Assembly: GCF_900167475.1 (NCBI RefSeq) | Contig: NZ_LT796768.1 | Span: 3,224,001-3,288,000, forward strand | Source of the DNA: Aeromicrobium choanae | GTDB lineage: Bacteria > Actinomycetota > Actinomycetes > Propionibacteriales > Nocardioidaceae | DNA length: 64,000 nucleotides | Direction: 5' to 3' | Shown here: positions 35,346-44,553 of the stretch, in pieces | Layout of the letters: every line of letters begins with the position of its first letter | Position numbering within the stretch: the first letter of the stretch is position 1 | Translations under genes and position numbers: made by a program | The notes under the pieces: generated by a model | Told to the model about the DNA's origin: nothing | Databases searched by the model: none | What the model saw: the letters and a program-made list of their open reading frames with translations, nothing else

Positions 35346-38078
35346 TCAGGCTGTCGTGGTGCGACGGCTGCGGAGCACGAGCTTCACGATCTCCTCCACC
35401 ACCACGAGCGAGGCCGCCAGGCCGATGCACGTGCACCACTGCTCGAACGTCATCGCTGTGGTGCCGAAGATCCGCTGGAGGAAGTCCAGCGACGTGATCA
35501 GGACGATCGCGACCAGAGCGATCCCGTACCGCCGCAGCTGCGTCACCGCCGGCAGCGCGTCGCGGTCGAAGATCGTGTTCTCCTGGTCCCGGCTCAGCAG
35601 GGCACCGGCCAGGTGGAACAGCGAGAGCGTCGTCAGCAGCATCGTCGCGCCCAGCACGGCGTCCTCCCAGTCGGCGCCGATCTGGTAGGCGGCGAGCGAT
35701 CCGGCCGTCATCACGGCTCCCTGGATGCACAGCCGGATCCAGTTCGCGCGCGACAGCACCGGCGCGCCGACGGGCCGCGGCGGGCGCGCCATCAGCCCGC
35801 GCGCCGGCTGGTCGAAGCCCAGCGCGATCGCCAGCGGGATGTCCACGACCATGTTCAGCCAGAGGATCTGCAGCGGGTTCAGGGGAGCGCCGTCGGCGAT
35901 GCCGATGACACCGGCGACGAGGAACACCGCGATGTAGGCCACCAGCGTCGACATCTGGAAGCGCAGGTACTTGAGCAGGTTGTCGTACAGCGTGCGGCCG
36001 TACGAGACCGCCTCCACGATCGTGGCGAAGTTGTCGTCGGTGAGGATCATGACGGCGGCCTCCTTGGAGACCTCCGTGCCGGTGATCCCCATCGCCACGC
36101 CGATGTCGGCCGTCTTCAGGGCCGGGGCGTCGTTCACACCGTCGCCCGTCATCGCGACGACCTCGCCCCTCTGCTGCAGCATGCGGACCAGGCGCACCTT
36201 GTCCTCCGGCGCCACGCGGGCGACGACGCCGATGTCGTCCAGGCGGCCCATGAGCTCCTCGTCGGACATCGCCGCGAACTCGGCGCCGGTCACGGCCTGC
36301 CCGGTGATCCCGAGCTCCTTCGCGATCGCCGCGGCCGTGGAGGCGTGGTCGCCCGTGATCATGCGGACGCGGATCCCGGCGTCGCGGCACTCCGCGATGG
36401 CGGCCTTCGCCTCGGCCCTCGGCGGGTCGACGATGCCGACCATCGCGAGCAGCGTCAGGTCGTGCACGTGCTGGATGAGGTCGCCGCCGGCGCGCACGAC
36501 GCCGGGGTCCAGATCGCGCTGTGCGACGACCATGACCCGTTCGCCGGCGGCGGCGATCTGGTCGTTCGCCTCGAGCGCGAGGTGGCGGTTGTCGTCGGTG
36601 ATCGGCACCACGGACCCGTCCGGCCGGCGCAAGGTGGTGGCCCGGTCGATCAGCACGTCGGGCGCGCCCTTGACGTAGCAGCGCACCACGGGAGAGCCGT
36701 CGTCGGCGGTCATCTCGTGGAAGGTCGCCATGAACTTGTACTCGGAGTCGAACGGGACCTCGGCGACCCGCGGGTGAGCCGCGCGGGTCTCGGTGATGTC
36801 GAGGCCGCCCTTCGCTCCGAGCACGATCAGTGCCCCCTCGGTGGGGTCGCCGATGAGGCTCTCGCCGTCGAGCACCGCGTCGGCGCACAGCACCATCGGC
36901 AGCAGGTAGGGGTCCAGGTCGAGTGCCCCGCCGCCGACATGACTGATCTCGCCCGTGGTCGCGTAGCCCTCGCCCGACACGGTGAACCGGTGGTGGCCAG
37001 GGATGACCAGCTCGCGCGCCGTCATCTTGTTGAGGGTCAGCGTGCCGGTCTTGTCCGAGCAGATCGCCGAGGTCGACCCGAGGGTCTCGACGGCGGGAAG
37101 GCGCTTGACGATGGCGTGCCGGTTCGCGATCTCGCGGGTGCCCATCGAGAGCAGCGCCGTCACGACGGCGGGCAGGCCCGTCGGGATCGCGGCCACCGCC
37201 AGCGCCACGCCGGTGATGAACAGGGTGTCGAACGACTCCCCGCGGGCCAGGCCCAGCAGCAGGACGAGCACGAGCGCGATGCCGGCGATGCCGGCGATGA
37301 TCTTCGACAGCGAGTCGAGCTGCTTCTGCAGGGGCGTCTTGCCGATCGAGGTCCCCGCCAGCAGGTTGGCGATGTGGCCGATCTCGGTGGCCATCCCGGT
37401 GGAGGTGACGATGAACTCGCCACGGCCCCGGGTGACGGCCGTGTTCATGTAGACCATGCAGGTGCGATCCCCGAGCGGCACCTCGGCGCCCTCGACGGGC
37501 CGGTCGGACTTGCCGACGGGCAGGCTCTCGCCCGTGAGGGCGGCCTCCTCGATCTCCAGGGTCGCGGCCAGGGACACCCGGCCGTCCGCGGGAATGCGGT
37601 CACCGGCCTCGACGAGGACGATGTCGCCCGGGACCAGCTGCTCCGCGTCGACCTCGATGGCGCGATCGTCGCGGCGGACGCGGGCGATCGTCTTCATCAT
37701 CTGCGACAGGGCCTTCACGCTCGCCTCGGCCTTGGCCTCCTGGCGCAGCCCGATCACCGCGTTGAAGACGGTCAGGCCGGCCAGCACGACGGTGGTCCCG
37801 GTCTCCCCGGTGACGATCTGGTTGATGAGGGCCGCGGCCAGCAGGATCACCTGCATGAAGTCCTGGTACTGGCGCAGGAAGGCCCGCCAGCCCGGCTCGG
37901 TCGTGCCCTCGTCCAACCGGTTCGGGCCGACGCGGTCGAGCCGCGCCGCCGCCTCCTGCTCGCTCAGGCCCGTCGCCGGGACGACGCCCAGGGCCAGCGC
38001 GACGCGAGAGGCATCGGCGCTGACGGGATCGAGGTCGGGTGGCAGCAGATCGCTCGTCGTGCGCTGGTCCGTGGTCAT
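35346..38078 (-). CDS. Cation-transporting P-type ATPase (P2-like)
   Basis: A 910-residue P-type ATPase with an N-terminal cation-ATPase domain, about ten membrane helices, phosphorylation motif CSDKTGTLT (Asp near residue 341), TGES in the actuator domain and TGDGVNDAPAL in the P domain. The layout is that of Ca2+-type pumps, but helix M4 reads IPTGLP where SERCA-type pumps have PEGLP, so the key ion-binding Glu is missing and the transported ion is uncertain. GGGAGG precedes the ATG at 38078. It is transcribed from the left side of site E. Confidence 0.92.
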   Translation of the reverse strand: MTTDQRTTSDLLPPDLDPVSADASRVALALGVVPATGLSEQEAAARLDRVGPNRLDEGTTEPGWRAFLRQYQDFMQVILLAAALINQIVTGETGTTVVLAGLTVFNAVIGLRQEAKAEASVKALSQMMKTIARVRRDDRAIEVDAEQLVPGDIVLVEAGDRIPADGRVSLAATLEIEEAALTGESLPVGKSDRPVEGAEVPLGDRTCMVYMNTAVTRGRGEFIVTSTGMATEIGHIANLLAGTSIGKTPLQKQLDSLSKIIAGIAGIALVLVLLLGLARGESFDTLFITGVALAVAAIPTGLPAVVTALLSMGTREIANRHAIVKRLPAVETLGSTSAICSDKTGTLTLNKMTARELVIPGHHRFTVSGEGYATTGEISHVGGGALDLDPYLLPMVLCADAVLDGESLIGDPTEGALIVLGAKGGLDITETRAAHPRVAEVPFDSEYKFMATFHEMTADDGSPVVRCYVKGAPDVLIDRATTLRRPDGSVVPITDDNRHLALEANDQIAAAGERVMVVAQRDLDPGVVRAGGDLIQHVHDLTLLAMVGIVDPPRAEAKAAIAECRDAGIRVRMITGDHASTAAAIAKELGITGQAVTGAEFAAMSDEELMGRLDDIGVVARVAPEDKVRLVRMLQQRGEVVAMTGDGVNDAPALKTADIGVAMGITGTEVSKEAAVMILTDDNFATIVEAVSYGRTLYDNLLKYLRFQMSTLVAYIAVFLVAGVIGIADGAPLNPLQILWLNMVVDIPLAIALGFDQPARGLMARPPRPVGAPVLSRANWIRLCIQGAVMTAGSLAAYQIGADWEDAVLGATMLLTTLSLFHLAGALLSRDQENTIFDRDALPAVTQLRRYGIALVAIVLITSLDFLQRIFGTTAMTFEQWCTCIGLAASLVVVEEIVKLVLRSRRTTTA

Positions 38079-38133
38079 GGAACATCCTCCCGTCGCCGCG
38101 AGCGGGTTCGCGGGCATCGGCTCCGTTCGCCTG

Positions 38134-38206
38134 AGCATGGGCGGGAGGCGATCTTCGCGCCTCATCCCCGATGGGTGAAGCGATCCACCGGTCGTCGCGA
38201 TGCACT
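38134..38206. promoter_or_regulatory. Site E: 19-bp repeat between P-type ATPase and DUF1269 gene
   Basis: CTCATCCCCGATGGGTGAA at 38161-38179. The - strand hexamer CATGCT (38139-38134) is 22 positions away and serves the ATPase. On the + strand TGCACT (38201-38206) lies at the same offset but has G in place of the usual A. Confidence 0.65.
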
Positions 38207-38240
38207 CGGGAGGACATCACCACCGCGAAGGAGACCGACC

Positions 38241-38738
38241 ATGGCCCAGGCGACACTCACCGTCTGGAAGTTCGCGACGCCCGAAGGCGCCGAACGAGCT
38301 TCCGAGACGCTCCAGCGGCTCAGCCGGGAGAACGTCATCACGCTGCACGACGCCGCCACCGTCTCGTGGCCGGAGGGCGCAAAGCGGCCGAAGACCCACC
38401 AGCTCCACTCGACCACCGGATCAGGGGCGCTGGGCGGGAGCTTCTGGGGCATGCTGTTCGGGCTGATCTTCTTCGTGCCGCTGCTCGGCGCCGCGATCGG
38501 CGCGGCGACCGGGGCCCTCGCGGGATCCCTGACCGACGTCGGCATCGACGACGGGTTCATCAACAGGATCCGCGACGAGGTCACCCCCGGGACGTCCGCC
38601 TTGTTCGTCCTGACCTCGGACACCGTGCTGGACAAGGTCAAGCAGGCATTCACCGACCTCGGCCCCTCCGAGCTGGTGTTCACGAACCTCAGCTCGGAGC
38701 AGGAGAGGGCGCTGCGCGAGGTCTTCGGCGCCGAATGA
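38241..38738 (+). CDS. DUF1269 family membrane protein
   Basis: A 165-residue protein: a small alpha/beta domain (about 1-65), a glycine-zipper hydrophobic segment (about 66-95, with repeated GxxxG/A steps) and a C-terminal domain (FVLTSDTVLDKVKQAF). This is the DUF1269 pattern, common in bacterial stress regulons but without known function. GAAGGAG precedes the ATG. It is transcribed from the right side of site E. Confidence 0.8.
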   Translation: MAQATLTVWKFATPEGAERASETLQRLSRENVITLHDAATVSWPEGAKRPKTHQLHSTTGSGALGGSFWGMLFGLIFFVPLLGAAIGAATGALAGSLTDVGIDDGFINRIRDEVTPGTSALFVLTSDTVLDKVKQAFTDLGPSELVFTNLSSEQERALREVFGAE

Positions 38739-38741
38739 CCG

Positions 38742-39197
38742 CTACGCGTTGCGCAGCTCGTCACCGTGCACGATCACGGCCCAGATCACGAGGAAGCTGA
38801 TCGTGATCATCAGGACGGACCAGAACGGGTACGCGGCCATGAACGCGAAGTTCACGATGATGCTCAGCATGGCCACCAGGACCGCCACGATGCGGGCCCA
38901 GGTGGCGCCGGACATCAGCGAGAGGCCTGCGAGCGCGACGATGATGCCCCCGATCAGGTGCGCCCAGCCCCATGCGGTGTAGTCGGCGCTGACGACCAGG
39001 CCGCTGCTGGCCACGACGAAGTACTCGTCCTTGAACAGCGCGACGAGGCCGGTGATGGCGTGCAGGACGCCGAGCAGCAGCAGCATGAAGGCGGCGAAGT
39101 AGACCCAGCCGGCCCATCCGGAGACGGAGGACGGCTGGACGGTCTGGTAGTCGGATGACGGAGTCGTGGGCCCGGCGGGCTCGGCAGTACGGGACAT
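38742..39197 (-). CDS. DUF7144-like four-segment membrane protein, copy 1
   Basis: A 151-residue protein with a disordered first 28 residues and four transmembrane segments (about 30-52, 76-94, 98-116 and 120-140). Motifs WVYFAAFMLLLLGVLHAITGLVAL and the later WGWAHLIGGI match its neighbour at 39365, so the two are paralogues. The family is common in actinobacteria and has no known function. Its promoter is the left side of site F. It ends 3 bp from the convergent DUF1269 gene. Confidence 0.78.
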   Translation of the reverse strand: MSRTAEPAGPTTPSSDYQTVQPSSVSGWAGWVYFAAFMLLLLGVLHAITGLVALFKDEYFVVASSGLVVSADYTAWGWAHLIGGIIVALAGLSLMSGATWARIVAVLVAMLSIIVNFAFMAAYPFWSVLMITISFLVIWAVIVHGDELRNA

Positions 39198-39226
39198 GAT
39201 GGTGCCTTTCTGGTGAGGCTTCCTCC

Positions 39227-39301
39227 AGTCTTGGAGCCTGCGCGAGCCACCTGCCTCACCCCTCACGGATGATCCGCTCACCGTGCCATGCGCGCTTGCA
39301 T
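39227..39301. promoter_or_regulatory. Site F: 19-bp repeat between two DUF7144-like genes
   Basis: CTCACCCCTCACGGATGAT at 39255-39273. The - strand hexamer AAGACT (39232-39227), identical to that of site C, lies 23 positions away. On the + strand TTGCAT (39296-39301) at the same offset is a weaker match. Confidence 0.62.
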
Positions 39302-39364
39302 GGCAGGAGGATCCGACGGACCCCGGCCAGAAGGTCGCCACCGACGTGAGAAGGACGCAGCGAC

Positions 39365-39802
39365 ATGACCACAGCGCGCACGACCCCGCAGAGCTCCGGG
39401 GGAGCAGCATTCGGATTCATCGCGTTCGCCGCCGTGATGATGATCATCATGGGCGTCTTCCACGTCTACATGGGGATCGTCGCCCTCGCGAAGAGCGAGT
39501 TCTACGTCAAGGTGCCGAACTACGTCCTCGAGGTCGACGCCTCGACGTGGGGCTGGATCCACCTCGTCGCCGGCGTGATCGTCGTGATCGCCGGCTTCGC
39601 GATCTTCTCCGGGAAGGGCTGGGCGCGCGGCGTCGGCATCGCCCTGGCCGCGATCAGCATGATGCTGAACTTCGCCTTCATCCCGTACTACCCGATCTGG
39701 GCGCTGCTCGTGATCGCGCTGGACGTGTGCATCATCTGGGCCCTCGTGGACCGCGGCACCGAGTTCGGCGCCCGGAACGACTCCTCCCGCGGGCTGATGT
39801 GA
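39365..39802 (+). CDS. DUF7144-like four-segment membrane protein, copy 2
   Basis: A 145-residue paralogue of the 38742-39197 product: four transmembrane segments and the shared motifs GVFHVYMGIVALAKSEFYV and STWGWIHLVAGVIVVIAG. The function is unknown. GAGAAGGA lies before the ATG. It begins a run of four membrane-protein genes on the + strand (to 43166), and site F lies upstream. Confidence 0.78.
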   Translation: MTTARTTPQSSGGAAFGFIAFAAVMMIIMGVFHVYMGIVALAKSEFYVKVPNYVLEVDASTWGWIHLVAGVIVVIAGFAIFSGKGWARGVGIALAAISMMLNFAFIPYYPIWALLVIALDVCIIWALVDRGTEFGARNDSSRGLM

Positions 39803-39836
39803 GGGACGGCAGACCCACGACCTCAAGGAGGCCCGT

Positions 39837-40910
39837 ATGAGCATCGAGAGTGACGCCGGCTCCGGCGTGTCCGGCCGTACCGTCTCCGGCGTCCTGACCT
39901 TCGTCGTCGGGGCGGCGGCGCTCACGATCGTGCTCGGCGGGGTCCATGCCGTCTCCGGGATCATCGGGCCCGTGTTCCTCGGACTCGTGCTCACGGTGAC
40001 GGTGCACCCGATCCGCCGCCGACTGGAGCAGACCCGGCTGCCCGAGTGGGCGGTCTCGTGCCTCATGCTCCTCGCCGCCTACCTGCTCATCGTGCTGATG
40101 ACGCTCGCCCTGATCGTCTCGGTCGCGCAGCTGGCCTCGCTGCTCCCGCAGTACACGGCCGACATCACCACCACGATCGAGGAGGCCGTCTCGGGACTCG
40201 AGCGCCTCGGCGTCGACCAGGACCAGATCGACAAGGTCGTGCAGGCGATGGACCCGTCGCAGCTGGTCGGCCTCGTCGGCTCACTGCTCTCGGGCACGCT
40301 CGGTGCCCTGACCGACGTCTTCTTCCTCTTCACGGTCCTGCTCTTCATGGCGTTCGACACCAACGGAGCCCGGAACAACCTCAAGGTGCTCGGATCGCGC
40401 TTCGACGCTCTCGTCACGGCTCTCGGGCACTTCGCGATCGGCACCCGCACCTACATGGCCGTGGCAGCGGTCTTCGGGCTGATCGTGGCGGTCATCGACG
40501 GCGCCGCGCTGTACGCCATCGGGGTGCCCGGTGCGTTCGTGTGGGCCGTGCTGGCCTTCGTCACGAACTTCATCCCGAACATCGGCTTCGTCATCGGCCT
40601 GGTCCCGCCTGCGGTCATCGCGCTGCTGGAGGACGGGCCTCGGCTGATGCTCGCGGTCATCGCCATCTACTGCGTCGTCAACTTCGTGATCCAGTCGATC
40701 ATCCAACCGCGGATCGTGGGGGAGAGCGTCGGCCTGTCCCCGACACTCACGTTCCTCTCGCTCGTCTTCTGGGCGTGGCTGCTCGGTCCGGTCGGCGCGC
40801 TGCTGGCCGTCCCGCTCAGCCTGCTCATGAAGTCCCTGCTGATCGAGGCCGATCCGCGGCTCTCGTGGGCGCTGCCACTGATCTCCGGCCGGCCCGAGTC
40901 CTCGGGCTGA
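39837..40910 (+). CDS. AI-2E family transporter
   Basis: A 357-residue membrane protein with about eight hydrophobic segments. It has the family's central soluble region (about 95-150) and the C-terminal signature QPRIVGESVGLSPTLTFLSLVFW. Members move small molecules or Na+/H+; a role in quorum-signal export is known only for a few. AAGGAGG precedes the ATG, which lies 34 bp after the previous gene, so it is probably in the same transcript. Confidence 0.9.
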   Translation: MSIESDAGSGVSGRTVSGVLTFVVGAAALTIVLGGVHAVSGIIGPVFLGLVLTVTVHPIRRRLEQTRLPEWAVSCLMLLAAYLLIVLMTLALIVSVAQLASLLPQYTADITTTIEEAVSGLERLGVDQDQIDKVVQAMDPSQLVGLVGSLLSGTLGALTDVFFLFTVLLFMAFDTNGARNNLKVLGSRFDALVTALGHFAIGTRTYMAVAAVFGLIVAVIDGAALYAIGVPGAFVWAVLAFVTNFIPNIGFVIGLVPPAVIALLEDGPRLMLAVIAIYCVVNFVIQSIIQPRIVGESVGLSPTLTFLSLVFWAWLLGPVGALLAVPLSLLMKSLLIEADPRLSWALPLISGRPESSG

Positions 40911-40918
40911 GACCGGCC

Positions 40919-41833
40919 ATGGGCTACGACGTGGACGGGGACGGGTCGCCGCTCGCGGACGTGCTGGAGCGCCGCGTGGACGCGGTGATCGAACGGCTGC
41001 CGGGGTGGGCCAGGGGTCCCGTGGACTGGTTCCTCTCCACCTGGATCGGGCGGACCCTCCTGCGGGTGGCCGGTGCGTGCGTGCGCGTGGAGATCTTCGA
41101 CCGTGCCATGACGATCGCCGCGCAGTTCTTCAGCTCGATCCTGCCGTTGCTCATCGTGGCCGTGACCTTCCTGGGATCGGGCTCGGAGCAGATCTCCGAC
41201 GTGATCGGGGCGACAGGGTCGTCCGAGGAGCTGATCGACCAGGCGGTCCGCGGGTCGAGCACCGCCGCCTTCGGCGTGGTCGGCGCGCTGCTCGTCCTGG
41301 TCTCGGCCACCAGTCTGTCCCGCGCGCTGACCCGCGCGTTCGCCGTGGTCTGGCAGGTCGAGCGGCCCCGGATGAGCCTGCGTTCGGCCTGGCGCTGGTT
41401 CGCCGTCGTGATGGTCCTGCTCATGGCCGTGGTGGTCGTGCAGAACCTGACCCAGCGCGCGGGGGTCCTGCCGCCGCGGTTCCTCTGGCCCACGGCACTC
41501 TCGTTGGCCACCGACGTCATCGTCGCGATCTTCGTGCCCTGGGTGCTGCTGGCCGGTCGCGTGGTCGCGCGCTGGATGGTCCCGGGGGCCGTCGCCTTCG
41601 GCCTCGTGATGATGGTGGTCCGGCCCGCCGCCGACGTGTGGCTGCCGTGGGCGCTCGACGTCAGCGCCGAGCGCTACGGGCCCATCGGCATGGCGTTCAC
41701 CTACCTGGCATGGCTCTACGTCGTGGCCTTCGTGTTCATCGGGACGGCGGTGATCGGCCAGGTGGTCGTGAGCGACCGCGGCCGGGCGGGCGCCTGGCTG
41801 CGCGGCCAGCACGGTCTCACCCAGGAGGCATGA
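40919..41833 (+). CDS. YihY/BrkB-family membrane protein
   Basis: A 304-residue protein with about six membrane segments (from residue 65). It has the YihY/BrkB pattern RAMTIAAQFFSSILPLLI near the first helix and YGPIGMAFTYLAWLYVVAFVFIG near the last. The N-terminal 40 residues are soluble. The function is unknown; the older annotation as ribonuclease BN is wrong for the family. It starts 8 bp after the AI-2E stop. Confidence 0.87.
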   Translation: MGYDVDGDGSPLADVLERRVDAVIERLPGWARGPVDWFLSTWIGRTLLRVAGACVRVEIFDRAMTIAAQFFSSILPLLIVAVTFLGSGSEQISDVIGATGSSEELIDQAVRGSSTAAFGVVGALLVLVSATSLSRALTRAFAVVWQVERPRMSLRSAWRWFAVVMVLLMAVVVVQNLTQRAGVLPPRFLWPTALSLATDVIVAIFVPWVLLAGRVVARWMVPGAVAFGLVMMVVRPAADVWLPWALDVSAERYGPIGMAFTYLAWLYVVAFVFIGTAVIGQVVVSDRGRAGAWLRGQHGLTQEA

Positions 41834-41885
41834 TGCCCACCACCGCGAACCCCGCGAGAATCGCCGGAGCGGAAGGAAGATCCCG

Positions 41886-43166
41886 ATGACCCAGGACACC
41901 GTGCAGGAACCCCACGCCCCTCTCGAGCCCCGAAGGCCCGACGACACGTCGCGGGGCCGCTCGGTCGCCGCCGTGCTGTGCCTCGTGATCGCCGCCGTGC
42001 TGACCACGCCCGCGGCGATCGCCTACTGGGGCCAGCGCACGCTCAACGACGGCGAGCGCTACGTCGAGACCGTCGGACCGCTCGTCCAGTCGCCCGAGGT
42101 GCAGGAGGTGCTGGCCACGCGGGTGACGACCGCCATCACCGATCAGGTCGACATCGAGGGCCTCCTCGACCAGGCCTTCGCCGGACTCGCCGACGAGGCC
42201 CCGCGGCTGGAGCTGCTCGCCGCCCCGATGTCCGCCGCGATCAACGGCGCCATCGAGCGCCAGGTGCGTGCCTTCCTGGCCTCCGACGCGTTCGCCGACA
42301 TCTGGACGCGGGTCAACATCCGGGCCCAGCAGGCCTTCCAGCGGATCCTCGAAGGGGGCGACGGGGGAGCGGTGTCGCTGCAGGGCGACGACGTCGTCCT
42401 CGACGTGTCCGAGGTCGTCGACGAGGTGAAGGCCCGACTCGTCGACCGAGGGATGACCTTCGTCGAGAACGCACCGATCCCCGAGAGCGACCGCCAGATC
42501 GTCCTGATGGAGGCGCCTCGCGTGCAGCAGCTGCGCACGATCTACGCCTTCAGCGACCCGGTGGCGCGCTGGGCGCTCCCGGTCGTCGGCGCCCTCTACC
42601 TCGGGGCCATCGTTCTCGCCCGGCGCAAGCCGCGGATGACGGTCGCCGTCGGCATCGCGATCGCCGTCAACGCATTCGTGCTGGCCATCGCCCTCGCCGT
42701 CGGGAAGCAGCTGTTCGCCGACGCGCTCGCGGACACCTCGTTCGGCCCGGCGAGCACGGCCTTCTACGAGACCCTGTCGGCCTACCTCGAGCAGGGGCGC
42801 CAGGTCGTCCTGCTGCTCGGTCTGACCCTCGTGGTCGCCGGCTGGTTCCTGGGGACGACGCGTTCGGGCACTGCCGTCCGCACGGCGGTCGGCGGCGGCC
42901 TCGAGCACGTCGGCGCCACGGTGCTGGGCGAGAGGCTCGGCCTCGGCTGGCACTGGGTGACCGACAACGTGGCCTGGCTGCGCTTCGTTGCTGTGGGCCT
43001 CGCGGCCGTGGTGCTCGCCTGGGGGAACGACATCTCCCCGGAGCGGTGGTGGTGGTCGCTGGCGCTGGCGCTCGTGCTGCTGGCCCTGCTGCAGGTCCTG
43101 GTGGGTGCCGGACGGGCCGTCAGGCCGGATCGGGACGCTCGTCCCGGGCCGACAGTCCCCGCCTAG
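41886..43166 (+). CDS. Conserved actinobacterial membrane protein
   Basis: A 426-residue protein: a short cytoplasmic N-terminus, one helix (about 27-48), a large probably extracellular domain (about 50-215, helical and acidic) and about five further helices (near 220-236, 243-262, 298-318, 360-378 and 383-405). I do not recognise a named family. GAAGGAAG precedes the ATG. Its last 47 bp overlap the convergent potassium-channel gene. Confidence 0.78.
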   Translation: MTQDTVQEPHAPLEPRRPDDTSRGRSVAAVLCLVIAAVLTTPAAIAYWGQRTLNDGERYVETVGPLVQSPEVQEVLATRVTTAITDQVDIEGLLDQAFAGLADEAPRLELLAAPMSAAINGAIERQVRAFLASDAFADIWTRVNIRAQQAFQRILEGGDGGAVSLQGDDVVLDVSEVVDEVKARLVDRGMTFVENAPIPESDRQIVLMEAPRVQQLRTIYAFSDPVARWALPVVGALYLGAIVLARRKPRMTVAVGIAIAVNAFVLAIALAVGKQLFADALADTSFGPASTAFYETLSAYLEQGRQVVLLLGLTLVVAGWFLGTTRSGTAVRTAVGGGLEHVGATVLGERLGLGWHWVTDNVAWLRFVAVGLAAVVLAWGNDISPERWWWSLALALVLLALLQVLVGAGRAVRPDRDARPGPTVPA

Positions 43167-43662
43167 CCGCCGTGGCGAAGATCCTGACCACGGCGCCGAG
43201 GACGACCAGGTCGAGGATCATCTGCGTCGTGACCGCCACGCGCATGGCCTCCGACTGCGCCACGATGTCGCCGAAGCCGACCGTGACGAAGGTCGACACC
43301 GTGAAGTAGAGGGCATCGGTGTGGTCCAGCTGCTGGCTGAACGCGTCTGGGTCGTCCAGCGATGCCGAGAGGTACCCACGGGCGAAGATCAGCAGGAAGA
43401 CCGGGATCGCGAGCGCGAGCGCCTCCGCGGCACGGATCACCGGGAAGTCGGACCGCACGATGATCGGCACCTGGACGGCCACCACCGCGGCGAAGACGCA
43501 CAGCGAGGCCAGGAACCAGGGCAGATCACTGCCGACCTCACGAGCCGGGATCTGGTAGTAGGCGGTGACGAGGACCGTCACCGCCACGACCACCCGCGCG
43601 GTGGCTCGCCGGACGAGGGCCCACGCCTCACGTCGGGCGGGGTCGGATCGCGGGCGCCTCAT
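43120..43662 (-). CDS. Two-pore-helix potassium channel family protein
   Basis: A 180-residue protein with about four hydrophobic segments; the last pair frames a pore loop with the K+ selectivity filter TVGFGD (127-132). No RCK or cyclic-nucleotide domain follows, so gating is unclear. It would let K+ cross the inner membrane. Its 3' end overlaps the convergent gene by 47 bp. It begins 3 bp after the SHOCT gene's stop and is probably cotranscribed with it. Confidence 0.88.
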   Translation of the reverse strand: MRRPRSDPARREAWALVRRATARVVVAVTVLVTAYYQIPAREVGSDLPWFLASLCVFAAVVAVQVPIIVRSDFPVIRAAEALALAIPVFLLIFARGYLSASLDDPDAFSQQLDHTDALYFTVSTFVTVGFGDIVAQSEAMRVAVTTQMILDLVVLGAVVRIFATAARRGLSARDERPDPA

Positions 43663-43665
43663 GAC

Positions 43666-43944
43666 TCACATCTGCGCGAGGATCCGTGCCTTCTGTGCGG
43701 CGAACTCCTCGTCCGTCAGCGTTCCGGCCTCGTGGAGCCGGCCCAGGTCACTCAACAGGGCGATCGGATCGTTCGCGGGCGGAGCCGGAGCTGCCGGGGG
43801 AGGCGGAGGGGCGGCCTCGTACTGGGGTGCGGGCGCCTCCGCCGCCCAGCGCGATGCCTGGCGGCGAGAGACGCGGTTCGAGACGGCGGTGGCCGTCCCG
43901 GCGATGGCGGCGGTTCGGGCGACGCCCCTGATGAGTCCTGGCAT
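43666..43944 (-). CDS. SHOCT-domain protein
   Basis: A 92-residue protein: an N-terminal hydrophobic/basic stretch, a Pro/Ala-rich linker (about 38-58) and a C-terminal SHOCT motif, LGRLHEAGTLTDEEFAAQKARIL. SHOCT is a short domain thought to mediate oligomerisation or tethering. It lies between the DUF6325 and potassium-channel genes on the same strand. Confidence 0.82.
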   Translation of the reverse strand: MPGLIRGVARTAAIAGTATAVSNRVSRRQASRWAAEAPAPQYEAAPPPPPAAPAPPANDPIALLSDLGRLHEAGTLTDEEFAAQKARILAQM

Positions 43945-43979
43945 GGTCGTGTTCCGTTCTGATCGGTGGATCGGTGGGC

Positions 43980-44417
43980 TCAGCCGGCGGCTTCGGCCGC
44001 GTCCAGCGCCTCGGCGATGTCGTCCAGCGGGATGAACCCCGCCGCGACCAGCTCTGCGCCGCTGCGCCGGAGGGCGCTCACGAAGGGGGCCGCCCAGCGG
44101 TTCTCGTAGAGCAGCACTGCCGCGGCGCTCCCCGGGGTGAGGACGTCTCCCGCCTCGCGCAGGTCGTCCTCGCCCAGCAGGTCCGAGGACGCTCCCTCGA
44201 ACACCGCGAGGTCGAGCTCGCCGTCGCCGTCGAGGTCGGCGATCGCCAGTGCGCTGATGGTCCCGTCCTCACCCTTCATCACGAAGGCCAGGTCCAGGAC
44301 CCGGATGGTTCCGCGTTCTGTGAGGGCGACCAGCTCGCGCAGTCCCTCGCCGGTCATCTTCGCGCCGGGATACTCCACGACCAGGTAGCCGACCGGTCCC
44401 CATTCGACCTCGTCCAT
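43980..44417 (-). CDS. DUF6325-like protein
   Basis: A 145-residue soluble protein with the pattern of DUF6325: GPVGYLVVEYPG at the start, then a strand-helix unit with GTIRVLDLAFVMKGEDG, an acidic middle (IADLDGDGELDLAVF) and LLYENRWAAPFVSALR. The acidic DLDGDGELD stretch resembles a calcium loop, but this is uncertain. The function is unknown; the family often lies near DUF1269 and SHOCT genes. The ATG at 44417 follows GGAAGGCGG. Its promoter is site G. Confidence 0.75.
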   Translation of the reverse strand: MDEVEWGPVGYLVVEYPGAKMTGEGLRELVALTERGTIRVLDLAFVMKGEDGTISALAIADLDGDGELDLAVFEGASSDLLGEDDLREAGDVLTPGSAAAVLLYENRWAAPFVSALRRSGAELVAAGFIPLDDIAEALDAAEAAG

Positions 44418-44471
44418 GACGATGCCGCCTTCCGTTGGACTGAAGGACGCGCGGTGATGCGCGTCTCGCTC

Positions 44472-44518
44472 ACGGTAGGAGCCGCAGGCCTGCGCGGGCC
44501 TCATCCTTGGGGGACGAA
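44472..44518 (-). promoter_or_regulatory. Site G: 19-bp repeat and promoter of the DUF6325 gene
   Basis: CTCATCCTTGGGGGACGAA at 44500-44518; the right half is less conserved. The - strand hexamer TACCGT at 44477-44472 is 23 positions from the repeat edge. Confidence 0.6.
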
Positions 44519-44553
44519 CCGGGGAGGTCGCGCGGGGACCGGCCGGGCGCGAA

